A stretch of DNA of 64,000 nucleotides from Bacteroidota bacterium (GTDB lineage Bacteria > Bacteroidota > Bacteroidia > Cytophagales > Cyclobacteriaceae): positions 372,001-436,000 of the forward strand of contig VGMW01000001.1 in the NCBI GenBank assembly GCA_016866235.1. The letters are read 5' to 3'. The number at the start of each line of letters is the position of its first letter. The stretch's first letter is position 1. Below the pieces are notes generated by a model that searched no databases, was not told where the DNA came from, and saw only the letters and a list, made by a program, of their open reading frames with translations. Made by a program: the position numbers and the translations under genes. Positions 25,903 through 35,106 of the stretch are shown here, one piece after another.

Positions 25903-27089
25903 CCATGATTCAAACAGCTAAAAGAATTGAAAAAGTTGAAGAATATTACTTCAGCCGAAAGTTGGCGGAAGTAAGGTCTTTGGATCGAGCGGATCTTCGA
26001 ATTATCAATCTAGGAATCGGTAGCCCGGACCTTGCTCCGGATCCTAAAGCCATTACGGCTTTAAATGCCTCTGCCTCCAATCCTGCCAACCACGGTTATC
26101 AAAATTATAAGGGTATTCCTGCGCTGCGGGAGGCTATTGCCTCTTTCTATCACAAGACTTATGGCGTGGTCCTCGATCCTGAGAAAAATCTACTTCCACT
26201 GATGGGCAGCAAGGAGGGTATCATGCATGTGTCCATGGCCTTTGTTAACGAAGGTGAAAAGGTCCTGATTCCTAATCCTGGTTACCCTACCTATGCTTCG
26301 GTGTCTAACCTGGTTGGGGCCGTGCAGCTGGACTACCGCATTGATTCATTTGGCGAATCGGCCATTGATTTTGCTGAGTTGGCCGACCGTGATTTCACGG
26401 ACGTTAAAATCATGTGGCTGAATTTCCCCCACATGCCTACAGGTAGAAAAGCCGGAAAGGCTGTGTTGGAAAAACTGGTGCGTTTGGCACATGAAAAAAA
26501 CTTTTTACTGGTAAACGACAATCCATATAGCTTGATCCTGAATCAGGAGCCCATGAGCATTTTATCTGTTGATGGTGCTGAAGAGGTGGCGATGGAGCTC
26601 AATTCATTAAGTAAATCGCATAACATGGCGGGATGGAGAATCGGATGGTTGGCTGGTAAAAAGGAACATATTGATTTTGTGTTGCGTGTTAAAAGCAACA
26701 TGGATTCTGGAATGTTTCTAGGCTTGCAACACGCAGCAGTGGAGGCACTAAAAGCCGGTCAGGATTGGTTTGAGCAACAGGATGAGGTATACCAACAGCG
26801 AAGAGCGCTCGCAGCGCAAATGATGGAGGCTTTAAACTGCGAATGGTTTCATGATCAGTCAGGATTATTCCTTTGGGGTCAGGCGCCCGATACTATAGCT
26901 GATGTGGAGGCATGGCTAAATGGTCTTTTGTATTCAGCGCATGTATTCATCACGCCTGGATTTATTTTCGGATCAGAAGGCGCGCGTTTTATTCGTATCT
27001 CCCTGTGCAGCCCTGCTGAAAAAATGCAGGAGGCACTTGAAAGAATTCGTAAATGGATGGCCACAGAAACCAAAACAATAGGCTTATGA
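25899..27089 (+). CDS. Class I/II PLP-dependent aminotransferase (aromatic pathway)
   Basis: 396 residues. Fold-type I aminotransferase with INLGIGSPDLAPDP, the Asn/Tyr segments NPGYPTYASV and NDNPYSLI, the PLP lysine in NSLSKSHNMAGWRIGW, and the C-terminal RFIRISLCSP arginine. Placement between prephenate dehydratase and prephenate dehydrogenase implies it aminates phenylpyruvate or 4-hydroxyphenylpyruvate. The start overlaps pheA by four bases and the stop overlaps the next ATG (ATGA), pointing to coupled translation. Confidence 0.9.
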   Translation: MTMIQTAKRIEKVEEYYFSRKLAEVRSLDRADLRIINLGIGSPDLAPDPKAITALNASASNPANHGYQNYKGIPALREAIASFYHKTYGVVLDPEKNLLPLMGSKEGIMHVSMAFVNEGEKVLIPNPGYPTYASVSNLVGAVQLDYRIDSFGESAIDFAELADRDFTDVKIMWLNFPHMPTGRKAGKAVLEKLVRLAHEKNFLLVNDNPYSLILNQEPMSILSVDGAEEVAMELNSLSKSHNMAGWRIGWLAGKKEHIDFVLRVKSNMDSGMFLGLQHAAVEALKAGQDWFEQQDEVYQQRRALAAQMMEALNCEWFHDQSGLFLWGQAPDTIADVEAWLNGLLYSAHVFITPGFIFGSEGARFIRISLCSPAEKMQEALERIRKWMATETKTIGL

Positions 27090-27976
27090 AATTGTCGGTG
27101 GTTGGTTTGGGTTTGATTGGTGGTTCCGTAGCCAAGGATCTTCGGGCGGCCGGTTATGTGGATCATATAACGGGCATTGATCTGAATGCTGACCACTGTT
27201 CTAAAGCACTTGAGCTAGGCCTGGTAGATGCAGTGTCGGATCTTTCCAAGGGCGTTGAAGAGGCCGATGTAGTGCTGGTCTCCATTCCAGTCAATGCTTC
27301 TGTTAAAGTCATTGCAGATGTTTTGGATTCTACCCCAAAAAAAACGTTGGTCATAGACACCGGTTCAACCAAAAGTCTGATTTGTAGAATTCTGAAGGAT
27401 CACCCCTCCAGACATCGCTTTGTAGCGGCTCATCCCATTGCCGGTACTGAAAATTCCGGTCCAACTGCTGCACTGAGCGGTTTGTTCCGTGGCAAGACGA
27501 ATATTATCTGTGAGAGTGATAAAACGGATCAAAGCCGTATTGATCAGGCCATGGCCTTATTTGAAATTCTTGGCTTGAAAACCATGTTCATGCAGGCAGA
27601 AGAGCACGACCGTCACGTTGCCTATGTTTCACACCTTTCTCACGTTAGTTCATTTCTGTTGGGTAAAACTGTGTTGGATATAGAAAAGGATGAACAAAAT
27701 ATTTTTGCCTTGGCTGGTAGCGGCTTTGCATCCACCGTTCGTCTGGCCAAAAGTTCACCGGAAATGTGGGCGCCGATTTTTGAACAGAACACTGAACATT
27801 TAAGTCAGGCGCTCCTCGAGTACATCATGCACCTTCAGCGGTTTCATTATTTCCTGATGAAAAAAGACACCGCTGAATTGACCAAGATTATGACCGCGGC
27901 CAACCGCATCAGAACCATTCTGGATGGCATCGAGCCAGCCCACAAGTCCTCCGCAACTCCAACCAAAAATCAATAA
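27086..27976 (+). CDS. tyrA: Prephenate dehydrogenase
   Basis: 296 residues from the ATG that overlaps the aminotransferase stop. It oxidatively decarboxylates prephenate toward tyrosine. NAD-binding VVGLGLIGGSVAKDLRAAG is at the very N-terminus, followed by AHPIAGTENSGP and the helical dimerisation half with HDRHVAYVSHLSHVSSF. A longer ORF upstream lacks the family N-terminus. Together with the neighbours it completes the Phe and Tyr branches, matching the mixed Phe/Tyr leader. Confidence 0.95.
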   Translation: MKLSVVGLGLIGGSVAKDLRAAGYVDHITGIDLNADHCSKALELGLVDAVSDLSKGVEEADVVLVSIPVNASVKVIADVLDSTPKKTLVIDTGSTKSLICRILKDHPSRHRFVAAHPIAGTENSGPTAALSGLFRGKTNIICESDKTDQSRIDQAMALFEILGLKTMFMQAEEHDRHVAYVSHLSHVSSFLLGKTVLDIEKDEQNIFALAGSGFASTVRLAKSSPEMWAPIFEQNTEHLSQALLEYIMHLQRFHYFLMKKDTAELTKIMTAANRIRTILDGIEPAHKSSATPTKNQ

Positions 27977-27999
27977 ATTGCAAACCATTCTATTTTTTT

Positions 28000-29103
28000 A
28001 TGAGTAAGAAAGCGTTATCCCTCCAGCCTCTGTCGTCATGGACAGGTGTACAAAGGCCATTCATTATTAGTGGCCCTTGTAGTGCCGAAACAGAAGATCA
28101 ACTCCTGACTACAGCAAAACAAATTGCTGCTACAGGCAAAGCCCACGCACTACGCGCCGGAATCTGGAAACCCAGAACCAGACCGGGGCAATATGAAGGT
28201 TGTGGCGATGTTGGTTTGAATTGGCTTGTCAGAGCCAGGCAGGAAACCGGTTTACCGATCACCACTGAAGTGGCCAACGGCGCTCATGTCGAGGCTTGTC
28301 TCAAGGCAGGTTTGGATTTCCTTTGGGTTGGCGCCAGGACAACGGTTAATCCTTTCTCTGTGCAGGAAGTTGCCGATGCGCTGAAAGGCGTTGACATTCC
28401 AGTACTGGTAAAAAATCCTATCAATCCGGATGTAGAGCTTTGGCTTGGAGCCCTGGAGCGTTTGAACCGCGCAGGCATAACCAAAATGGCTGCTATTCAC
28501 CGGGGATTTTCCTCATTCGAGAAAGGCCCGTTCAGGAATGCTCCTATGTGGGATCTGGCTATTGAATTAAAAACCAGGGTTCCTGAACTGGACATCATTT
28601 GTGATCCAAGCCACATTTCCGGGAACCGTGAACTGATTGGAATGGTCTCACAGAAGGCACTTGATTTGGATATGGCGGGTCTGATGATTGAAAGTCACCT
28701 GAACCCTGATGCAGCCTGGAGCGATGCCAAGCAACAGGTAACCCCGTCTGCTTTAGCCAAAATCATAGATGGACTTGCCGTTAGAACCCAGTCTTCGGAA
28801 AATAAAGTTTTCAAGGATACATTAAGTGTGTTGCGCGATCAGATTGACCAATTAGACGATGAGATCATGCAGCGCATGGCCTCGCGGATGAAGATTTCTG
28901 AAAAAATTGGTACGTACAAAAAAGAAAATAACGTAACCATTCTTCAGGTCAATCGTTGGGATGAGATCGTTCAGACCAGGGTTTCAATGGCACGTGCCAT
29001 GGGGCTGGATGAAGGGTTTATGAGAGACTTGCTTCGGTTGGTTCACCATGAATCCATTCAGATTCAGACTAGGATTATGAATAAGGTGGAGGAAAAAGTT
29101 TAA
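28000..29103 (+). CDS. Bifunctional DAHP synthase / chorismate mutase
   Basis: 367 residues. Residues ~1-265 are a KDOPS-like DAHP synthase, the first step of the shikimate pathway (FIISGPCSAETEDQL, RAGIWKPRTRPGQYEG, DPSHISGNRELIG). From ~275 an AroQ chorismate mutase domain follows (LRDQIDQLDDEIMQRMASRMKISEKIGTYKK), making prephenate. The fusion lets the mutase domain report prephenate or chorismate levels to DAHP synthase in related proteins. It is the fourth gene of the attenuated operon, 23 bases after tyrA. Confidence 0.95.
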   Translation: MSKKALSLQPLSSWTGVQRPFIISGPCSAETEDQLLTTAKQIAATGKAHALRAGIWKPRTRPGQYEGCGDVGLNWLVRARQETGLPITTEVANGAHVEACLKAGLDFLWVGARTTVNPFSVQEVADALKGVDIPVLVKNPINPDVELWLGALERLNRAGITKMAAIHRGFSSFEKGPFRNAPMWDLAIELKTRVPELDIICDPSHISGNRELIGMVSQKALDLDMAGLMIESHLNPDAAWSDAKQQVTPSALAKIIDGLAVRTQSSENKVFKDTLSVLRDQIDQLDDEIMQRMASRMKISEKIGTYKKENNVTILQVNRWDEIVQTRVSMARAMGLDEGFMRDLLRLVHHESIQIQTRIMNKVEEKV

Positions 29104-29113
29104 TTTAAAGGTG

Positions 29114-29845
29114 ATGAGAGTTTTGGTTGCGGTATTGCTTTTTGTTTTAATAGGGAGGGTGGAAGCCCAAAAAACTTATTTGAATAATAGATTTCTAGTT
29201 GAGCGAATTGGAAGTGGAAACGATATGCTAACAGGAACCACTGGAATGTTTTCTTCGCTCAATACTGCTCCACCTGGAGTAGTGGGTGATTCGTTTCTGA
29301 AAAACTATTTCTCCAAAACAGTTTTTTTGCTTTTTGATGAACAACAAGTTGTGTCGGGCTATGCTTCGAAATATGACATCTTGAAGGACGACTTTTATCT
29401 ACTTCAAGGGAACACCATACGCGTGCTACCAGGCACAAGGGTTAAAAACTTTTCATATGTGGATTCCATCAATCAGGCACAGCATCATTTTATCAATGGA
29501 AGTGAATTTGGCTTAGAAAGTGGGACTCCAATGTCTGGTTTTTATGAAATTCTGGTTGATGGACCCCTGGCATTACTCAAGAGAACTGAAGCAGTAGTTA
29601 AAGAGGCTGACTACCACGCAGCCCTGAACGTAGGCAGTAAGGACCATCGTATCCTAAAATCACAGTCCTATTTTCTGGCGGATGGAAGAATTTTGAAACC
29701 GCTACCCAAGGGGAAAGCAATGCCAGGTCTCTTTGGTGAATTTGCAGAGCCTGTTCAGAAATTTATAAAAGTCAATCAGCTTGATATGCGCAACGAGTCA
29801 CACCTCAAGGCTGTTTTTGATCACTACTATACTTTGAAGAAATAG
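29114..29845 (+). CDS. Secreted protein of unknown function
   Basis: 243 residues. The N-terminus MRVLVAVLLFVLIGRVEAQ is a Sec signal. The rest is beta-rich without a motif I recognise. A GTG three bases upstream is possible, but the ATG is preferred. It begins 10 bases after the DAHP synthase gene and may be transcribed with it, although nothing links it to aromatic synthesis. It converges on pyrB with seven bases between stops. Confidence 0.6.
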   Translation: MRVLVAVLLFVLIGRVEAQKTYLNNRFLVERIGSGNDMLTGTTGMFSSLNTAPPGVVGDSFLKNYFSKTVFLLFDEQQVVSGYASKYDILKDDFYLLQGNTIRVLPGTRVKNFSYVDSINQAQHHFINGSEFGLESGTPMSGFYEILVDGPLALLKRTEAVVKEADYHAALNVGSKDHRILKSQSYFLADGRILKPLPKGKAMPGLFGEFAEPVQKFIKVNQLDMRNESHLKAVFDHYYTLKK

Positions 29846-29852
29846 GGAAGGC

Positions 29853-30779
29853 TTAGGCGGTGGCGCCCGCCAGGAGGTAAAGGACAGCCATTCTCACAGC
29901 CACTCCATTCTCAACCTGATCCAGTATTACTGAATGTCCACTGTCGGCAGCATCGCTGCTGAGTTCAACCCCCCGGTTGATTGGTCCCGGGTGCATGAGG
30001 ACTATTTTTTTATCCAGGTTTTCCAGCATTTTTCGGTTGATGCCGTAATAAAGCGTGTATTCTCTAAGGGAGGGAAAATATTTAAGTTGTTGTCGCTCCA
30101 GCTGAATGCGCAGCACATTGGCGGCGTCGCACCAGGCCAGTGCTTTAGAAACCTCCGGCTCTACCGTAACTCCGAGGCTCTCGATGTACTTAGGAATAAG
30201 GGTGAGTGGGCCGCATACCTTAACTTCGGCTCCAAGTTTTTTGAGTGCAAAAATATTAGACAGGGCAACCCTGGAATGCAGGATATCGCCGATCAAAACA
30301 ATTTTTTTACCAGCTACCGATCCAAGTTTCTGCCGAATGGTAAAGCCGTCCAGTAGTGCTTGTGTTGGATGTTCATGCGTTCCGTCTCCTGCGTTAACAA
30401 TGTTTGCAGTGATGTGCCTTGATAAAAAGTGCGGTGCACCAACGCTTGCGTGGCGCATCACCACCATATCAACCTTCATGGCCAGAATGTTGTTCACGGT
30501 GTCGAGCAGGGTTTCCCCCTTTTTCACGGAGCTGCCAGAAGCAGAAAAATTCACTACGTCGGCTGAAAGTCGCTTTTCAGCCAATTCAAAGGATAGTCTT
30601 GTGCGGGTAGAATTTTCAAAAAAAACGTTGGCGATGGTTACATCCCTCAGGCTCGGCACTTTTTTAATCGGCCGGTTAATGACTTCCCTGAAGTTGTCAG
30701 CGGTTTCAAAAATTAGTTCAATGTCATCGGCAGTGATGTTCTTGATTCCCAGTAGATGTCGCTGACTTAGTTTGGACAT
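29853..30779 (-). CDS. pyrB: Aspartate carbamoyltransferase catalytic subunit
   Basis: 308 residues. It joins carbamoyl phosphate and aspartate in pyrimidine synthesis. FFENSTRTRLSFELAEKRL (carbamoyl-phosphate loop), MRHASVGAPHFLS, HPTQALLDGFTI, and HPGPINRGVEL are diagnostic. No regulatory pyrI is adjacent. It follows pyrR by five bases, so PyrR is likely its regulator. Confidence 0.98.
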   Translation of the reverse strand: MSKLSQRHLLGIKNITADDIELIFETADNFREVINRPIKKVPSLRDVTIANVFFENSTRTRLSFELAEKRLSADVVNFSASGSSVKKGETLLDTVNNILAMKVDMVVMRHASVGAPHFLSRHITANIVNAGDGTHEHPTQALLDGFTIRQKLGSVAGKKIVLIGDILHSRVALSNIFALKKLGAEVKVCGPLTLIPKYIESLGVTVEPEVSKALAWCDAANVLRIQLERQQLKYFPSLREYTLYYGINRKMLENLDKKIVLMHPGPINRGVELSSDAADSGHSVILDQVENGVAVRMAVLYLLAGATA

Positions 30780-30784
30780 TGCGT

Positions 30785-31327
30785 TCAGGTATTGGTGGTA
30801 AGCCAGATTTTATTTTGTTTACTGCCTTGTGCTTCCAGTTCAACTAAAATTTTCTGTGAAGCGAGGGTATTGACGGCCTTGCCTACATAATCTGCTGATA
30901 TGGGAAGATCCCGCGTGTGAACCCTGTCAATCAACACCAGCAGTTCGACCCGGGCTGGTCTGCCAAAACTCAACATGGCATCAAGGGCCGAACGAACTGT
31001 TCTTCCAGTAAAGAGTACATCGTCGATCAGAATAACTTTTTTGGCTTCAATGACAAAGTCAATTTTCGTTTCGCTGGCTTTGGCAGGAATTTCCCTTCTT
31101 CTAAAATCGTCGCGGTGAAAAGTAACATCCAGCATGCCCAGATGGACATCCTTTTTTAAAAGTTTTTTAAGTCTGGAATGGATGGATTCGGCCAGATAAA
31201 TTCCTCGAGGCTGAAGCCCGATGATGACTGATTCCGAGAAATCTCCGTGATTTTCTACCAATTGCCGACATAGACGGTCCAGGGTGATGTCGAGCTGGAC
31301 GGAGTCAAAAATCAGCTTTTTACGCAT
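30785..31327 (-). CDS. pyrR: Bifunctional PyrR: pyrimidine regulator / uracil phosphoribosyltransferase
   Basis: 180 residues. The PRPP-binding motif VILIDDVLFTGRTVRSALDAM and the YLAESI/RRREI-type elements identify PyrR, which in other bacteria senses UMP and regulates pyr mRNA. Family N-termini begin close to here, so the start is secure. A full -7 promoter word lies 9-16 bases upstream of the ATG, leaving almost no leader, so classic PyrR attenuation in front of its own gene is not supported. pyrB follows directly. Confidence 0.95.
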   Translation of the reverse strand: MRKKLIFDSVQLDITLDRLCRQLVENHGDFSESVIIGLQPRGIYLAESIHSRLKKLLKKDVHLGMLDVTFHRDDFRRREIPAKASETKIDFVIEAKKVILIDDVLFTGRTVRSALDAMLSFGRPARVELLVLIDRVHTRDLPISADYVGKAVNTLASQKILVELEAQGSKQNKIWLTTNT

Positions 31328-31335
31328 AAAGCCTA

Positions 31336-31343
31336 CAAATATA
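31336..31343 (-). promoter_or_regulatory. -7 promoter box (TATATTTG) for pyrR-pyrB
   Basis: Minus-strand TATATTTG is a full match. A TTG lies 23 bases further upstream, slightly outside the usual 17-20 spacing. The predicted transcript starts within a few bases of the pyrR ATG. Confidence 0.5.
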
Positions 31344-31377
31344 GATAATTAAGCCGTGTCGTGAGCCAATAAGGCTT

Positions 31378-32910
31378 CTACGGATTGGCAGCTGCAGGAT
31401 TACCAGGCACCAATTTGGCAATGAAGAAAAATTTTCCAGTTGTTTTTTCTGATCCACCCTGCTGTTCTTCGAGTATACCAGCACACAGTGGAGGCAACCC
31501 CGCACGTCCTATCAACTGTAAAAAGTAGCGATCTTCCTTTTTTGGTGATTGGCTGGTCTCGTTTTCAAATGGAAAAATTTCATCGCCTTGCTGTTTATTC
31601 TTATCAGTCAGTTTGGCCTTGATTCGGTCGCCACCGGATGTAACCACAAGGACTTGTTCTGAATTTGTTTCGTGACTAATGGTAAATGCTTTTAAGGTAA
31701 AACTTCTGAAGCTTTTGAGATTCATATTCAGATCCCATAAAAGCGTGCCGTCTCGTTTTATTCCAGCAACGGCTGCATGGGTGAATCGATATCCATCGAA
31801 AGTAAAGTCCCGTTGTTGTGAATAATAGGGTTTAATGAATTGAAAGATTCCTGTATTGGCATAGCGTGTATACCCGATGTATCCGTTTCGATAAACTGGT
31901 GCGACCATTTCTGCCAGCATCCGGGCCCCATCCCCTGATGGAACTAATTCATGAATGAGCGTACGAAAAGGAAGCTTTATGGATTTGCCTGATTGTTTTA
32001 GCTTCTGGATACGTGATTCAATTCTCCTGATTCTTTTTTCTGAAAGGTGTGAAAAAAAATTTTTAAAGTCACCGTAATTGTAGAGCCTTAGCACTGAGCT
32101 TCCTGAAGTGGTGAGTGTCGATGTAAAAATTCCACGCGAAAACTCGGTTCGATTTCCATAAATACCTGCAAAAAGTATGGAGTCACTGCTAAGGCGCATC
32201 GATCTGGCAAAAATCAGATTGTATTTGCTCCCGGATTTTAAAATCTGAGTTCTGATTAATGATCCATCCGATTGATACTGTTGCAGGTAAATAGCTTTTT
32301 CTGAACTTCCCTTTTTAAGTGCAAGTAAAATATCAAAGCTTCCGTTTGGATTGATCCTTACTTCGTTCACCTCACCTTCAAGATTGAAAAAACCAGGAAG
32401 TACTCTGGCGCTACCAGTGTTGTAATCCAGATAGAGTGCGACGGGCCTTGTTTGTAAGTACCCGGCAATTATTGCGTAGGTTTCACCCTGTTCAAGAAAA
32501 TAGGGTCTGATCGGTAATCCATTTCTGAAGGTCCGGATGATGTAGGTCGACGTATCGCTCCTGATGGAAAGCAGGTTTAGGTCTTGTGATTTGGATCTGG
32601 TCTTGGTCAGGAAACTTGCCTTTCCATTTTTCATATTGGAAATAAGGACCACCATATCTTTTCCAATATCCACTATCCCTCGCTGGCGCTCAGAAAGATT
32701 TTGGTCCAGGAAAATAAAATCAATCAGTGTTTTGCCTTGATCGAGTGCTGATCGATGAAGGAAGGTGCCCGACTCATTGGCCATCATTTGATACCCTTCG
32801 ACATCGGAACGAATGGGAATTCTGAATTTCTCCTTTGCCACCACCTGTGCGGAAAGTAAGCCACAACCGGTTGTGCTCAGGAGAAAGATCAGAATGGCCT
32901 TAAATCGCAT
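31378..32910 (-). CDS. Secreted beta-rich protein, paralogue of its upstream neighbour
   Basis: 510 residues with signal MRFKAILIFLLSTTGCGLLSAQ. The body reads as repeated beta strands of WD/propeller-like appearance, without recognised motifs. ARVLPGFFNLEGEVNEVRINPNGSFDIL aligns with TRILPGFFLTEAELLDIKPNRNGTFSLL of the next gene, and both continue with a GIF(T/S) strand followed by a basic helical stretch (RIESRIQKLKQ). The two are thus tandem paralogues. It starts four bases after its partner's stop. Function unknown. Confidence 0.65.
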   Translation of the reverse strand: MRFKAILIFLLSTTGCGLLSAQVVAKEKFRIPIRSDVEGYQMMANESGTFLHRSALDQGKTLIDFIFLDQNLSERQRGIVDIGKDMVVLISNMKNGKASFLTKTRSKSQDLNLLSIRSDTSTYIIRTFRNGLPIRPYFLEQGETYAIIAGYLQTRPVALYLDYNTGSARVLPGFFNLEGEVNEVRINPNGSFDILLALKKGSSEKAIYLQQYQSDGSLIRTQILKSGSKYNLIFARSMRLSSDSILFAGIYGNRTEFSRGIFTSTLTTSGSSVLRLYNYGDFKNFFSHLSEKRIRRIESRIQKLKQSGKSIKLPFRTLIHELVPSGDGARMLAEMVAPVYRNGYIGYTRYANTGIFQFIKPYYSQQRDFTFDGYRFTHAAVAGIKRDGTLLWDLNMNLKSFRSFTLKAFTISHETNSEQVLVVTSGGDRIKAKLTDKNKQQGDEIFPFENETSQSPKKEDRYFLQLIGRAGLPPLCAGILEEQQGGSEKTTGKFFFIAKLVPGNPAAANP

Positions 32911-32914
32911 AGGA

Positions 32915-34507
32915 TTATTTAAGCATTCGTGGATCTGGGAAAATCAGACGATTGATAAAAAAGACTTTTTTACGCTGAACACCAGAGCCCGGAGTTTTTC
33001 TTTTGATGACCTGGTAACCGTGAATGAAAAAATTATTCCGGTACCAAAAACGCAGAAGTTGTTCGTCGGCGTCAGTTTCAGACTCAGCGCCTGCATCGGT
33101 TATTCTGATGGGTACTATTTTGGATTCTGGCTTATCTGAAACATTTCCTGAGATAATAATTCCCTCCTCTGAGGGTGCCGCAAAAACCACTGAATCGCCT
33201 TGAATCAGGTAATCAGCATGTTGTTCGTTTGACGGTCTTTTGTCGTCTGTCTGAGGCATACTGAAGTCAAATATTTTATTTCCACGCGGATCAAAGCCAA
33301 CCACAAAGGAATTCAGCATTCTGATTTCCGGGGTTAATGGCACGCCTGGATTGAATGGGTCGAGGCGTGACCCCATCCCTGGTACCCAATAGTATGGGTA
33401 CATAAGGCCGAGCGGTCGATACAGTGAACCTGGGCCGAAGGGGGAGAAGGGTGCATTGCTGTTCATTGTTGAGGAAGATTGAGACCACGATTCTCCAAAT
33501 ACAATAAAACCAAATGGCTGATCGTCTATCCGTCTGACAACACTGTGCGTCCTGAAATCCGGCTCTCGTCCAAACTGTTTACGTTGTGTGGTCTTTGAAA
33601 TAATTCTAGATGATTGTTTGGTGGGCAGATAGTTGAGAAAATTTTCCAGCATGGGGTAGTCTATCCATTGAAGCGACAGATCCTTTGAAGGATCCACCGG
33701 TGCTGAAAAAATTCCTGCAGGCTGCCTGGAATTGTTGTAGGTAAATGTTCCGGAAATTAAAACCTCATCCCTTCCAAGCATACTCATGGTTGCATTCATA
33801 ATGGTATGGTCTTCATCTACGATGAAATCATCCTCTATGAGTAAGGTGCCATTGCGGTTGTAGGCACCGTACCGAAGCGTTTTGCCACTTGGTTTACTGA
33901 GCATTTGCAACAGACTAAAAGTTCCATTTCGGTTGGGTTTGATGTCGAGCAGCTCGGCTTCAGTTAGAAAGAATCCCGGCAAGATTCTGGTTCTTTTTGT
34001 TTCTCCATCAAACAGGGCTATAGCGGGTTGACTTCCAATGGTGCCGCCAACAATGCCGTTTCCTCCAGCCACGGTAAAATGTGTCAGTTTAAAATTTAGC
34101 TCAAGTTCAAGGGAATGACTTTCCGTTTGCCTCTTATTGAAATCAATTCTGGTTAACTGTCCTTCGAAGGGTACATGGTTTTCTTTTTGAAACAACAGGA
34201 AAAATGATCCTGGTGCGTATTCATACCCAATAAGCTGATGATCTGAATCGGTGGCAATGGTTGTGCTCCATGTTACCTGAAGGGTGGTATCCAGGACAAC
34301 AGCAGACCAAATTTTCTTTCCTTCATTGAAGTTGCGATTGTCACGGATAACCATGATCCCTTCCTGCTCCATGGAGAAAGGGAAGTAATGGTCATCGCCA
34401 CCGTCTAATGACGTTTCGTATCGATACCCTTGTGAAGGCTCTTGCTGGGCGCACATCTCCAGCCAAATGGTTGTCAGAAGAAATCCAAGCAGAATTTTAG
34501 GGATCAT
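32915..34507 (-). CDS. Secreted beta-rich protein, first of a tandem pair
   Basis: 530 residues from the ATG at 34507, whose codon overlaps the EVE gene stop (ATGA). An upstream start at 34525 is possible but would lengthen the signal. Signal MIPKILLGFLLTTIWLEMCAQ. A low-complexity Pro/Gly/Met-rich stretch (~360-400) with SPFGPGSLYRPLGLMYPYYW interrupts the beta-rich body and is absent from the paralogue. Shared features with the downstream gene show a duplication. No function can be assigned. Confidence 0.65.
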   Translation of the reverse strand: MIPKILLGFLLTTIWLEMCAQQEPSQGYRYETSLDGGDDHYFPFSMEQEGIMVIRDNRNFNEGKKIWSAVVLDTTLQVTWSTTIATDSDHQLIGYEYAPGSFFLLFQKENHVPFEGQLTRIDFNKRQTESHSLELELNFKLTHFTVAGGNGIVGGTIGSQPAIALFDGETKRTRILPGFFLTEAELLDIKPNRNGTFSLLQMLSKPSGKTLRYGAYNRNGTLLIEDDFIVDEDHTIMNATMSMLGRDEVLISGTFTYNNSRQPAGIFSAPVDPSKDLSLQWIDYPMLENFLNYLPTKQSSRIISKTTQRKQFGREPDFRTHSVVRRIDDQPFGFIVFGESWSQSSSTMNSNAPFSPFGPGSLYRPLGLMYPYYWVPGMGSRLDPFNPGVPLTPEIRMLNSFVVGFDPRGNKIFDFSMPQTDDKRPSNEQHADYLIQGDSVVFAAPSEEGIIISGNVSDKPESKIVPIRITDAGAESETDADEQLLRFWYRNNFFIHGYQVIKRKTPGSGVQRKKVFFINRLIFPDPRMLK

Positions 34508-34911
34508 GGCTTTGTTCCTGAGCACTTTAAAATGTAGTCGAATTCGGTTTTGGTGACTGGTTGAACGGATAATCTGCCAAATCGAACCAAACTCATGTTC
34601 TTTAAAAGAGGGTCACCCTTGGCCGTTTCGAGGGTGATTGCACTTGCCAACTTTTTTATTGGTTTAAGTTTTACAGCGAACCAGGCAGGATCCTTCTTTT
34701 CAGGGAAGGCTTCTTCAATAACCTGCGCATATCCTACAATTGATTTTTCCGAACCGGTGTGGTAGAATAAAACCAGATCACCGATTTTCATCTTTTTTAG
34801 GTTTAATCGGGCCTCAGCATTTCGGATGCCATCCCAAACGGCTGATTTCTCTTGTAGCAGATTTTCCCAGGAATAGGTTCCAGGTTCTGATTTTACCAGC
34901 CAAAATGCCAT
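34504..34911 (-). CDS. EVE-domain protein
   Basis: 135 residues, a single PUA-like EVE domain: MAFWLVKSEPGTYSWENL, then WDGIRNAEARLNLKKMKIGDLVLFYHTG and VGYAQVIEEAFP. EVE proteins bind modified bases in DNA or RNA, and are relatives of THYN1 and YTH domains. A longer frame upstream adds non-conserved residues, so ATG 34911 is chosen. It overlaps the following secreted-protein gene at the stop. Confidence 0.9.
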   Translation of the reverse strand: MAFWLVKSEPGTYSWENLLQEKSAVWDGIRNAEARLNLKKMKIGDLVLFYHTGSEKSIVGYAQVIEEAFPEKKDPAWFAVKLKPIKKLASAITLETAKGDPLLKNMSLVRFGRLSVQPVTKTEFDYILKCSGTKP

Positions 34912-35002
34912 GTTGTATAAAGGGTTGTATCGGTTTAAAACTACTAACCACTTGAAATATTGCAAATGATGATGCGTTGGTGGAAGGGTGGATGGTATGA
35001 TT

Positions 35003-35033
35003 TTGGATCTGGCTGTGGAAATAGGTATTTTTG
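35003..35033 (+). promoter_or_regulatory. Promoter (TTG-N20-TATTTTTG) for greA
   Basis: TTG at 35003-35005 and TATTTTTG at 35026-35033 with a 20-base spacer match both parts of the Bacteroidota consensus. The transcript would have a leader of ~65 bases before the ATG at 35107. Confidence 0.6.
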
Positions 35034-35106
35034 AACATTAATTGCGACAACGGTTTCCGACGAGGTAGCCGTTGTTTGTTTTTTAGGCAAATCTGATTGA
35101 AAGGTT

